Positions 52,973 to 63,374 of a stretch of 64,000 bases of DNA are shown here, in pieces. Each line of letters opens with the position of its first letter. Position 1 is the first letter of the stretch. This DNA comes from Streptomyces luteogriseus (lineage in GTDB: Bacteria > Actinomycetota > Actinomycetes > Streptomycetales > Streptomycetaceae), in contig NZ_JACHMS010000001.1 of NCBI RefSeq assembly GCF_014205055.1, positions 5,766,001 to 5,830,000 of the forward strand. The letters run 5' to 3'. The translations under genes were made by a program, and so were the position numbers. The notes under the pieces are model-generated. The model had not been told where the DNA came from and ran no database searches. It saw nothing but the letters and a program-made list of their open reading frames with translations.

Positions 52973-54234
52973 TTAAAGCCTCCGGAAGGCGTGTTCCAAG
53001 GTTCGCCCGATCCCGGTGCGTCGAAGTCATAGGACGCACCGGGGTTTGGTTCATTGGCGGGACCGCTGTTGTACGTGTCGTTCGGGTAGTACGTGTCGTA
53101 GACGGCATTCGTCTCACCCGTGTCGTACACGTCACTCGATCCATAGCCGGCGGCGCCTGGATTGCCATAGGCCGGGATGCTTTGTCCGGTGTCCTGCAGG
53201 GGGTCGTAGGGCGGGATGTTGAAGCCCGTGTCCTGGAGCGGGTCGTAGGCCGACGGCGGGGCCTCGCCGACCGGGGGCGGGGACGGGATCGGCCAGTTGC
53301 CCGAGGTGCTGGAGAGTCCGTCCACGGTCGGGATGGTCTCGGTGGGCTGCATGTCCAGCGGCAGTTGCATGCTGGTGGTCGGCCCGGGCGCGAAGGCCTG
53401 CCCGCCCTGGGGAGGGCCCGAGACGGCCCGGTAGGCCGCGGCGAAGCCGTTCGCCGGTTCTTTGGCCGCGCCGCGTTCCGCCTTCTCGTACAGCGGTCCC
53501 GTCGGGGACGCCGTGGGACGCGCGGACGCTCCCCGGCCGTCCTGGTCGCCGCGCGCGAACCCGCCCGCCGCCCGGGCCCGGCTCTCCTCCAGGTCCCTGC
53601 GGCCCAGACCCTCGCCGGGTCCGATCATCGAGGCGACCTTGTCGGCGACCTTGCGCTTGACCTGGCGCGGAGCCGCACGCAGGGCGAGCGCTCCGGCCAC
53701 GCCGGCCAGGGACAGGCAGTACAGGATGACGAAGATCGGCTTGGCGGAGCGACCCGCGTAGAGTCCGTGGACCAGGGCGGCGCACCAGGCCGGGTAGGCC
53801 AGCATGTGCATGGCTCGCCAGCGCGCCGCGACGGGCGCGGGGGACGCGAAGCGGTTGCGCAGCACGCCGGTGATGCCTACGAAGATCATGAGCATGCCCG
53901 CCAGGGTGCCCAGCCCGATCAGGAACGACCTGCCCCCGACCACTTCCTCGTCCGTGAACGCCAGCCCGAAGGGGATCACCGCGGCGATCCACGAGGTGTG
54001 GGCCAGCGCCAGCTTCACGCCGATGTGCACCAGCAGGAAGACGATCGAGGCGACGGCCGTGGTCCGGTGCACGGCCTGCGCCAGGATGCGGCGGCGCGTG
54101 TCGAGGAGGACCCGGTCCTGGGCGATCAGGCCCCAGATCACCGAGCACGTCAGACACACGAGGGACAGCACGCCCGCACCGAAGTTGAGGAATTCGGCGA
54201 ACGAGTCGTCTGCCGTGGAGTCGTAGGGGTTCAC
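52969..54234 (-). CDS. membrane cytochrome b-like protein with Pro-rich cytoplasmic tail
   Basis: The product is 421 aa. The first 190 residues hold five hydrophobic helices. Paired histidines H56/H70 (AVHRTT, LLVHIG) and H143/H156 (AMHMLAY, ALVHGLYAG) are 14 and 13 residues apart, as in di-haem ferric-reductase or cytochrome b561-like proteins. The 230-residue tail is Pro/Gly/Asp-rich and contains YDPLQDTG twice. GGGGAGG sets GTG 54234. The next gene is translationally coupled, so this is probably the membrane acceptor of a NAD(P)H-flavin-FeS chain. Which final acceptor it serves is unknown. Confidence 0.83.
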   Translation of the reverse strand: MNPYDSTADDSFAEFLNFGAGVLSLVCLTCSVIWGLIAQDRVLLDTRRRILAQAVHRTTAVASIVFLLVHIGVKLALAHTSWIAAVIPFGLAFTDEEVVGGRSFLIGLGTLAGMLMIFVGITGVLRNRFASPAPVAARWRAMHMLAYPAWCAALVHGLYAGRSAKPIFVILYCLSLAGVAGALALRAAPRQVKRKVADKVASMIGPGEGLGRRDLEESRARAAGGFARGDQDGRGASARPTASPTGPLYEKAERGAAKEPANGFAAAYRAVSGPPQGGQAFAPGPTTSMQLPLDMQPTETIPTVDGLSSTSGNWPIPSPPPVGEAPPSAYDPLQDTGFNIPPYDPLQDTGQSIPAYGNPGAAGYGSSDVYDTGETNAVYDTYYPNDTYNSGPANEPNPGASYDFDAPGSGEPWNTPSGGFK

Positions 54235-54435
54235 GACGAGCCTCCCCACGTCCCGGCCACCGGGTGTAGGGAGGTGTTACTGCGATGAGGGTTCATGGGG
54301 GCAACTCCGAGCGGTTCGGGAAAGCAGCGGTCCCGCTGCCGAACTCTAAGCGGAGCCATACCGATGAGTACGAGGTTTGAGTTATTGCGTTGTTATCAAA
54401 GGACAATGTGCCTGGTGTGATGCCCCTTAGTGGCT

Positions 54436-54450
54436 GTTACGCGAAGTAAC
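54436..54450. promoter_or_regulatory. BldD-box-like inverted repeat between redox operon and leuS
   Basis: GTTAC-GCGAA-GTAAC matches 8 of the 10 fixed positions of the BldD operator consensus, with both outer arms exact. It lies about 200 bp upstream of the cytochrome gene and 76 bp before the leuS leader promoter hexamer. The region 54250-54520 is AT-rich and otherwise empty. Confidence 0.35.
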
Positions 54451-54525
54451 TATTGACCTTGGTTCAGCTTTTTGGGCACCAGGACGGGCCCGAGAAGCGC
54501 GTCGCGACGCGCTGAGGGCCTGCGG

Positions 54526-54531
54526 TACCCT
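54526..54531 (+). promoter_or_regulatory. leuS leader -10 hexamer
   Basis: TACCCT is 6 nt before the ATG of the leader peptide, so the leader peptide itself is probably leaderless. Confidence 0.6.
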
Positions 54532-54537
54532 AGCGCC

Positions 54538-54576
54538 ATGCGTGCCGTACGCCTTCTGCTTAGCGGGCCGCGCTGA
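54538..54576 (+). CDS. leuS leader peptide (12 aa with three consecutive leucine codons)
   Basis: The reading frame codes for MRAVRLLLSGPR and a stop. Codons 6-8 are CTT CTG CTT; CTT is a rare leucine codon in a high-GC genome, which would make translation sensitive to charged tRNA-Leu. It is followed by two hairpins and leuS. This is the layout of ribosome-mediated transcription attenuation. Confidence 0.85.
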   Translation: MRAVRLLLSGPR

Positions 54577-54582
54577 TCAGTC

Positions 54583-54648
54583 CCGGCCACCGGACGAGTC
54601 GAGTGGCCGGCATCGGCGCGGCGTCCCCTCCTGTGTGAGGGGATTTTT
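54583..54648 (+). terminator. leuS attenuator (two hairpins, the second a terminator)
   Basis: CCGGCCAC (54583-54590) and GTGGCCGG (54603-54610) form a first hairpin. TCCCCTC (54624-54630) and GAGGGGA (54637-54643) form the second, followed by TTTTT. Ribosome stalling on the leucine codons should change which pairings form, letting transcription pass into leuS when charged tRNA-Leu is scarce. Confidence 0.8.
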
Positions 54649-54703
54649 CGTTTCTCGAACCAGACAGCCGCAGGCAGAGACGATCGATGGAGCTTTGAGG
54701 ATC

Positions 54704-57583
<2,880 letters not shown>

Positions 57584-57634
57584 TCGGCAGGGCGTATGGA
57601 CCGCTGTCGGGGCCCTTGCCCACGGGCATGACCG

Positions 57635-57678
57635 CTCTCGGGGTGGTCTCGACGTGCAGGGCCCCTCTCGGGGTGGTC
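57635..57678 (+). repeat. short tandem-like repeats after leuS
   Basis: CTCTCGGGGTGGTC occurs at 57635-57648 and 57665-57678, exactly 30 bp apart, with a looser copy (CTGTCGGGGCC) near 57604. The 200-bp gap between leuS and the next gene contains these copies and a terminator. Confidence 0.55.
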
Positions 57679-57684
57679 CCCTAC

Positions 57685-57723
57685 GGGCAGGTTCGGGGTT
57701 TTTCTGGAACTCCGGACCTGCCC
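57685..57723 (+). terminator. terminator after leuS
   Basis: GGGCAGGTTCGG and CCGGACCTGCCC pair with one G-U, around a T-rich loop, about 100 nt after leuS. Confidence 0.6.
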
Positions 57724-57783
57724 GTTGCGTTTACCGTTGAAGAGCGACGTGAGGCGCCGCGACGTCCTGAGGAGGAGCCCCTT

Positions 57784-58596
57784 GTGGAAGCAGTGATCGC
57801 AGTCTTCGCCCTGCTCTTCGTGCTCCTTGTCGGGCTCGGGGTGTACGCCACGGTGAAGGCGGTGGGCGCCGCCAAGCGCGGCGTGGACCGCGGTATCACC
57901 CAGGCCCGTCGCACGGTCGAGGACCACACACTGCGCGCCAAGTCCTTCGTCCAGCCCGGCGCCGCGGGCGAACTCGCCCAGCTCCGGCTGAAGCTGCGCA
58001 CCTCGATGCGGGCCACCCAGGAAGCGCTGCACGCGGCCGTCGCCGAGGACGAGTCCCTGAAGGAGTCCCTCGGCCTCTTCGAGCGGCTCAGCGCGCACGG
58101 GCACGAGCTGGACGGCGAGCTCAGGCGCCTGGAGTCCGAGCCGGACCGTACCGCGCTCGCCGAGCGGCTCCCCGAGCTGCGCGAGCGCACCGAACGCATC
58201 ACGCACTCGGCGGACTCGCTGCGCTGGGCGGCACGCGACCGCGCCGGCCGCTTCGCGGAGGACGACCTCGACTCGCTCAGCGCGCAGATCGACCTGGAGT
58301 CCGGGGCGCTGCGGCACTGGACGTCGCCGGAGCCGCAGCCCGCGCCCTCGCAGGAGTCCGCCGCCTCCGGGCAGCCCGCGTCCTCCTCGCGGCCGGGCTC
58401 GCCGTCGTCGCCGCCCGCCACACCGCCGTCGTGGCCCGAGGCCCCCGCCGCCGACGCCGCCACGGCCGGGCAGACCTGGCCGGACACCGCGCGGCCGAGC
58501 CCTGATCAGGAGCCCGCGCGGCCCGCCATCACGCCGCCGGCACCGCGGCCGACCTACCCCTGGCAGAAGAAGCCCCGTCCCGAGAGCACCACTTGA
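57784..58596 (+). CDS. membrane-anchored helical protein of unknown function
   Basis: The product is 270 aa. One N-terminal helix (VIAVFALLFVLLVGLGVYAT) is followed by about 160 residues of likely coiled coil (for example LGLFERLSAHGHELDGELRR and LPELRERTERITHSADSL) and an 80-residue Pro/Ser/Ala-rich tail. There is no known domain. GAGGAG (57769-57774) sets the GTG. It resembles actinobacterial scaffold-type membrane proteins in layout only. Confidence 0.8.
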   Translation: MEAVIAVFALLFVLLVGLGVYATVKAVGAAKRGVDRGITQARRTVEDHTLRAKSFVQPGAAGELAQLRLKLRTSMRATQEALHAAVAEDESLKESLGLFERLSAHGHELDGELRRLESEPDRTALAERLPELRERTERITHSADSLRWAARDRAGRFAEDDLDSLSAQIDLESGALRHWTSPEPQPAPSQESAASGQPASSSRPGSPSSPPATPPSWPEAPAADAATAGQTWPDTARPSPDQEPARPAITPPAPRPTYPWQKKPRPESTT

Positions 58597-58655
58597 TCCG
58601 GCCGGCGGCCCCGCAGCCCGCAGGGGTCGGGCTGCCGCACGGGCGCTACGGCAGG

Positions 58656-58661
58656 TAACCT
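58656..58661 (+). promoter_or_regulatory. degV-like gene -10 hexamer (leaderless promoter)
   Basis: TAACCT is 7 nt before the ATG, without a ribosome binding site. Confidence 0.5.
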
Positions 58662-58668
58662 CCAGCTC

Positions 58669-59514
58669 ATGTCCCGCCATGTCGCTATCGTCACCGATTC
58701 AACGGCCTACCTGCCGACCCGGACGATGGAGCGTCACGGCATCACCGCGGTGCCCCTGACCGTGGTCCTCGGTGACCGGGCGCTGGAGGAGGGCACCGAG
58801 ATCTCGACCCGCGCCCTCGCCCAGGCTTTGCAGAAGCGGCGCCCCGTGACGACCTCGCGGCCCGGTCCCGCGGTCTTCGAGGAGACGTACCGCAAGGTCG
58901 CCGAGTCCGGCGCCACCGGCATCGTCTCCCTCCACCTCTCCGCCGAACTCTCCGGGACGTACGACGCGGCCGTCGTGGCCGCACGCCGGGCGCCGGTGCC
59001 GGTGCGGGTGGTGGACACGGGCATGATCGCGATGGCGCTCGGGTTCTGCGCGCTGGCCGCCGCGGAGGCCGCGGAGTCGGGCGGGACGGTCGACGAGGCC
59101 GTCGCAGCCGCCGAGAAGAGGGCCGCGGGCACCTCTGCCTACTTCTATGTCGACACCCTCGACTACCTGCGGCGCGGCGGGCGTATCGGCGCCGCGCAGG
59201 CCCTGCTCGGCTCGGCCCTCGCGGTGAAACCGCTGCTGCAACTGGCCGACGGCCGGATCGAGCCGCTGGAGAAGGTGCGGACCGCGTCCAAGGCGATCGC
59301 CCGCCTCGAGGAGATCGCCGCCGACCGTGCGGGCAGCGCCCAGGTCGATGTCGCCGTCCACCATCTCGCCGCCCCGGACCGGGCGTCGGCCCTCGCCGAC
59401 CGGCTGCGGACCCGGGTGCCCGGGCTGGCCGATCTGCACGTCAGCGAGGTCGGGGCGGTCATCGGGGCGCATACCGGACCCGGACTGCTGGGAGTCGTGG
59501 TTTCGCCCCGGTGA
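58669..59514 (+). CDS. DegV-family fatty-acid-binding protein
   Basis: The product is 281 aa. VTDSTAYLPTRTM and TTSRPGPAVFEETY at the start, LHLSAELSGTYDAA and LRRGGRIGAAQALLGSALAVKPLL are DegV signatures. The family binds one fatty acid, often as the FakB subunit for fatty acid kinase. No fakA is visible in this window. It ends before the comEA region, with a small hairpin at 59566-59583 that may terminate it. Confidence 0.93.
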   Translation: MSRHVAIVTDSTAYLPTRTMERHGITAVPLTVVLGDRALEEGTEISTRALAQALQKRRPVTTSRPGPAVFEETYRKVAESGATGIVSLHLSAELSGTYDAAVVAARRAPVPVRVVDTGMIAMALGFCALAAAEAAESGGTVDEAVAAAEKRAAGTSAYFYVDTLDYLRRGGRIGAAQALLGSALAVKPLLQLADGRIEPLEKVRTASKAIARLEEIAADRAGSAQVDVAVHHLAAPDRASALADRLRTRVPGLADLHVSEVGAVIGAHTGPGLLGVVVSPR

Positions 59515-59555
59515 ACGTTGCTGTGAGGCTCCGTCCACCCGTGTGAGTGGCGGAG

Positions 59556-59564
59556 TTGTCCACA
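59556..59564 (+). promoter_or_regulatory. single DnaA-box-like site
   Basis: TTGTCCACA matches the Streptomyces DnaA box exactly but stands alone in the degV-comEA gap. One site is not an origin. Confidence 0.35.
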
Positions 59565-59633
59565 ACCGGGGGCTTGTCCCCGGGAATTGACCAAGATCAT
59601 CGCGGGTGGGCCAAGGTGGCCGATCCTCGTCGC

Positions 59634-60761
59634 ATGGCACTTCGATCACGTTCACACACAGCGACCGCGACCAGTGGGCCGGGCCGGCACCCGGCGTCCG
59701 ACGGGCGCGTCCGTCATCACCGACGCCCGCCCGGTGTGCGCGGCGGGGCCCGGCAGCGTCATGCCTCGGCGGAGGAACTCCGGCGGCGTGCGGGGGTGTT
59801 GTTCGGCGAGCCCGCCGGGCCGACGGGACCTCCAGCGCGGGTAGAGCAGGTCGAACCGGCCGGGGAGCGGCGGGAGTCGGGGCAGGGACCGCCGGGCTCC
59901 GGCGACCTCGGCGAGACTCCGCGAGGGCTTGGTGGCCGCCCCGCGCTCGCGGAACCCATGGGCGGTCTCCCCCGCATGGAGGGCGAGGACGTCCGCGCGG
60001 GTGAGGGACCCTGGCGGGAGCGGGCCGGGTCGGCACTGCGGGAGCGCATGCCGCTGTGGTTGCAGACCAGGTGCGGTCTGGAGCGGCGGAGTGTGCGGGC
60101 TCTGGCGGTGGTGCTCGTCGTCGCCGCGGTCTTCGCCGTGCAGCACTTCTGGGCAGGCCGGACCCAGTCCGTGCGGCCGCCGGAGGTGGTGCGGGCGGCG
60201 GTGCCGTTCGGGGAGGGGGAGGAGAGCGAGCAGGCCGGAGGGAAGGGCGCTGCCGGGGTGCCCGACGGGGCTGCTCCGGGGGCTTCCGCCGGATCCGCGA
60301 AGGCGAGGGCGCCCGAGATCGTCGTGGACGTGGGCGGCAAGGTGCGCGAGCCGGGGATCCACCGGCTGCCGGCCGGCTCCCGGGTGGCGGACGCCCTGAG
60401 CGCGGCGGGCGGGGTGAAGCCGGGCACGGACACCGACGGGCTCAACCGCGCCCGGTTCCTCGTGGACGGTGAGCAGGTGATCGTCGGGGGACCGGCTCCG
60501 GCACCGGCTCCCCGGGCGAGCGCTGGTCCGGCTCCCGGCGGCCCGGGCGGTGGGGTGGCTGCGCCGGCCGCTCCCGTCTCCCTCAACACCGCCTCCGCGG
60601 ACCAGCTCGACACCTTGCCGGGTGTCGGCCCGGTGCTGGCGCAGCACATCATCGACTACCGCACACAGCACGGCGGTTTCCGTTCCGTGGACGAGCTGCG
60701 CGAGGTGAACGGCATCGGCGACCGCCGCTTCGCCGACCTGCGCACCCTCGTACGGCCATGA
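59634..60761 (+). CDS. comEA: ComEA-like DNA-binding membrane protein
   Basis: The product is 375 aa from ATG 59634. A long basic, disordered N-terminus leads to one helix (SVRALAVVLVVAAVFAVQHF, about 160-180), an SLBB domain (EIVVDVGGKVREPGIHRLPAGS) and a double helix-hairpin-helix module (LNTASADQLDTLPGVGPVLA and LREVNGIGDRRFADL). ComEA binds incoming DNA outside the membrane in competent bacteria. The start is uncertain because the N-terminus has no known domain; AAGGTGG is 14 nt upstream. Its stop overlaps the comEC start (ATGA). Confidence 0.85.
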   Translation: MALRSRSHTATATSGPGRHPASDGRVRHHRRPPGVRGGARQRHASAEELRRRAGVLFGEPAGPTGPPARVEQVEPAGERRESGQGPPGSGDLGETPRGLGGRPALAEPMGGLPRMEGEDVRAGEGPWRERAGSALRERMPLWLQTRCGLERRSVRALAVVLVVAAVFAVQHFWAGRTQSVRPPEVVRAAVPFGEGEESEQAGGKGAAGVPDGAAPGASAGSAKARAPEIVVDVGGKVREPGIHRLPAGSRVADALSAAGGVKPGTDTDGLNRARFLVDGEQVIVGGPAPAPAPRASAGPAPGGPGGGVAAPAAPVSLNTASADQLDTLPGVGPVLAQHIIDYRTQHGGFRSVDELREVNGIGDRRFADLRTLVRP

Positions 60762-63370
60762 GGAGCCACACCGGCCCGCCCGCGCGGCAGGACGAGACCG
60801 CGTCGGGGCTCCGTCCCGCCCGGTCGCCCGTGCACGCCTCCTCCGGCACACGTCTCGGCACCGCCCGGCCGCGCCAGGAGGGCCCGACGGACCTGCGGCT
60901 CGTGCCGCCCGCCCTCGCGGCCTGGGGCACGGCGGCGCTGCTGCTGGACGCGTCGCCGACGTGGGTGATCGGCATCGTGACCGGCTGCCTGGCGGCCCTC
61001 GGACTGCTGCCGCTGGTCCGACGGCACCGGGCGGCGTCCTGGCCGCGCGCCTCGGCGGCCGCCCTGCTCCTGTGTGTCGCGGCGGCCGCCGCCTCGGCCG
61101 GGCTGCACGGGGCGGATCTGCGCCGGGGGCCCGTGCCCGGTCTGGCGCGGGAGTACGCGACGGTGACGGCCGAGGTCGAGCTCACGTCCGACCCGCGACT
61201 CACCCGGCCGAAGGTCCGGGGCGATCATGTGGCTCCGACGGCCGTGCTGATCGACGCCGACGTGCGGCGCGTCCAGGAGGCGGGCGGCACGACGGTGACG
61301 ACACGGGCGCCGGTGCTGATGATCGTGGACGTGGACACGGCCGCCCCGCGCGGCCGGGTGGCGGCCGGTGGGCGCGGGCGGTCACCGTGGCTCGGCCTGC
61401 TGCCGTCGACGCGGCTGCGGGTCGGTGCGCGGCTGGCGCCCGCGATGATCGGCGGCGACCGGGTCGCGGCCGTGCTGCGGGTGCGGAACCGGGGCCGACC
61501 GGCCGTGGTGGGAGAGCCCTCGGGACCGCAGCGGCTCGCCGGGCGGCTGCGCGCCGGGCTGCGCGAGGCGACCGACGGGCTGCCCGCGGACCCCCGGGCA
61601 CTGCTGCCCGGCCTGGTGGTCGGGGACACCTCGCGGATCACTCCGGAGCTGGAGGAGGCGTTCAAGGAGACCGACCTCACGCACACGCTCGCCGTGTCCG
61701 GGGCCAACTTCACCATCCTGCTCGCGCTGCTGCTCGGCCCGCCGGGCCTGGCGCAACACGTCGAGCGGCGGGGCCTGGCGCCCCGGCTCGGTATCTCCCT
61801 GCGCGGGACGGCGGTGCTCGGGGGCGCGCTCTCGCTCGGGTTCGTCATCGTGTGCCGGCCGGATCCCAGCGTGGTGCGTGCCGCGGCCTGCGGAGCCGTG
61901 GCGCTGCTCGCCCTGGCGACCGGCCGCCGGAGGTCGATGATCCCGGCGCTGGCGACGGCCGTTCTGCTGCTGGTGCTCTACGACCCGTGGCTGGCGCGCA
62001 GTTACGGGTTCCTGCTGTCCGTCGTGGCGACCGGTGCCCTGCTGACGCTCGCGCCGCGCTGGAGCGCAGGACTCCGGCGGCGCGGGGTCCCGCCGCGGGT
62101 GGCTGAGGCGCTCGGCGCCGCCGCGGCCGCGCAGGCCCTGTGCGCGCCCATCGTCGCCGTGCTGTCGGCACGGGTGAGTCTGGTGGCGGTGCCGTGCAAT
62201 CTGCTCGCGGAGTTCGCGATCGCACCGGCGACCGTGCTGGGGTTCGCGGCGCTGGCCACGGCGCCGGTGGCGATGCCCGTGGCCGAGTTCCTCGCCTGGT
62301 GCGCGCACTGGCCCGCCGGGTGGATCGCGCGGATCGCCCGGACCGGGGCGGCGCTGCCGGGTGGGGGAGTGGACTGGCCGGGCAGTTGGGCGGGTGCGGC
62401 GCTGCTCCTGGCCGTGACCCTGGTCGTGGTGCTCGTCGGACGGCGACTGCTCGGGCATCCCTGGTGGTGCGGGGCCTGCGGACTGCTGCTGGCGCTGGTC
62501 GTGGTGCAGCCGCCGCCGCTGACCCGGGCGGTCACGGGCTGGCCGCCGACCGGCTGGCGGCTGGTGATGTGTGACGTGGGGCAGGGCGACGCCATGGTGC
62601 TCGCGGCGGGCGAGGGGACCGGCGTGGTGGTGGACGCGGGGCCCGATCCGCGACTCGTCGACCACTGCCTGCGCTCACTGGGCATCAACAGGATCCCGCT
62701 GGTCGTGCTCACCCACTTTCACGCCGATCACGTGGCGGGCCTGCCCGGGGTGCTGCGCGGCCGGGCGGTGGGGGCGATCGAGACGACCGGGTTGGAAGAG
62801 CCCGCGGAACAGGCCGCGTTCGTGCGGAGGCTGGCGGCGGCGCAGCGGATCCCCGTGACGCGGGCGGCGGCCGGGGAGCAGCGGCGCACGGGGGAGTTGT
62901 CCTGGCAGATCGTGTGGCCGCCCCCGAGCCCGCCGCCGGACTCGCCTCCGTGGCCGCCGCCGGGAACGCCTCCAGGAGCCCTTCCGGTCCACCCGCCGGA
63001 GCCGGAGGGGCCGAACGACGCCAGCGTCGCCATGCTGGTCCGCACGGCCGGACTGCGCCTGCTGCTCCTCGGAGACCTGGAGCCCCCGGCGCAGCGCGCC
63101 CTGGCGAGATCACCCGCGGCCGGGATGCTGGAGGGTGTGGACGTCCTGAAGGTCGCCCACCACGGCTCGGCCTACCAGGACCCGGGCCTCATACGACGGG
63201 CGGCACCGCGACTGGCCCTCATCTCCTGCGGCGAGAACTCGTACGGCCACCCGGCGCCCGGCACGGTCGCGGCGCTGCGCGCCGGGGGCGCGGCGGTGCT
63301 GCGGACGGACCGGGACGGCGCGCTCGCGGTCGCAGGAGGGGGCGGACAGCTGAAGGTGGCGCGAGACTGA
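60758..63370 (+). CDS. comEC: ComEC/Rec2-type DNA uptake channel
   Basis: The product is 870 aa. An N-terminal region with two to three helices is followed by an OB-like DUF4131 part, the competence domain with many helices (TDLTHTLAVSGANFTILLAL is its hallmark), and a C-terminal metallo-beta-lactamase domain with THFHADHVAGL and LKVAHHGSAYQ. It forms the membrane channel for single-stranded DNA in competence. The ATG overlaps the comEA stop, so they are coupled. Streptomyces is not known to be naturally competent, so the role here may differ. Confidence 0.93.
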   Translation: MRSHTGPPARQDETASGLRPARSPVHASSGTRLGTARPRQEGPTDLRLVPPALAAWGTAALLLDASPTWVIGIVTGCLAALGLLPLVRRHRAASWPRASAAALLLCVAAAAASAGLHGADLRRGPVPGLAREYATVTAEVELTSDPRLTRPKVRGDHVAPTAVLIDADVRRVQEAGGTTVTTRAPVLMIVDVDTAAPRGRVAAGGRGRSPWLGLLPSTRLRVGARLAPAMIGGDRVAAVLRVRNRGRPAVVGEPSGPQRLAGRLRAGLREATDGLPADPRALLPGLVVGDTSRITPELEEAFKETDLTHTLAVSGANFTILLALLLGPPGLAQHVERRGLAPRLGISLRGTAVLGGALSLGFVIVCRPDPSVVRAAACGAVALLALATGRRRSMIPALATAVLLLVLYDPWLARSYGFLLSVVATGALLTLAPRWSAGLRRRGVPPRVAEALGAAAAAQALCAPIVAVLSARVSLVAVPCNLLAEFAIAPATVLGFAALATAPVAMPVAEFLAWCAHWPAGWIARIARTGAALPGGGVDWPGSWAGAALLLAVTLVVVLVGRRLLGHPWWCGACGLLLALVVVQPPPLTRAVTGWPPTGWRLVMCDVGQGDAMVLAAGEGTGVVVDAGPDPRLVDHCLRSLGINRIPLVVLTHFHADHVAGLPGVLRGRAVGAIETTGLEEPAEQAAFVRRLAAAQRIPVTRAAAGEQRRTGELSWQIVWPPPSPPPDSPPWPPPGTPPGALPVHPPEPEGPNDASVAMLVRTAGLRLLLLGDLEPPAQRALARSPAAGMLEGVDVLKVAHHGSAYQDPGLIRRAAPRLALISCGENSYGHPAPGTVAALRAGGAAVLRTDRDGALAVAGGGGQLKVARD

Positions 63371-63374
63371 GGGC

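Noticed and set aside
59515..59633. Replication origin
   Set aside because: Only a single DnaA box occurs. The real origin has many boxes near dnaA/dnaN, which are not here.
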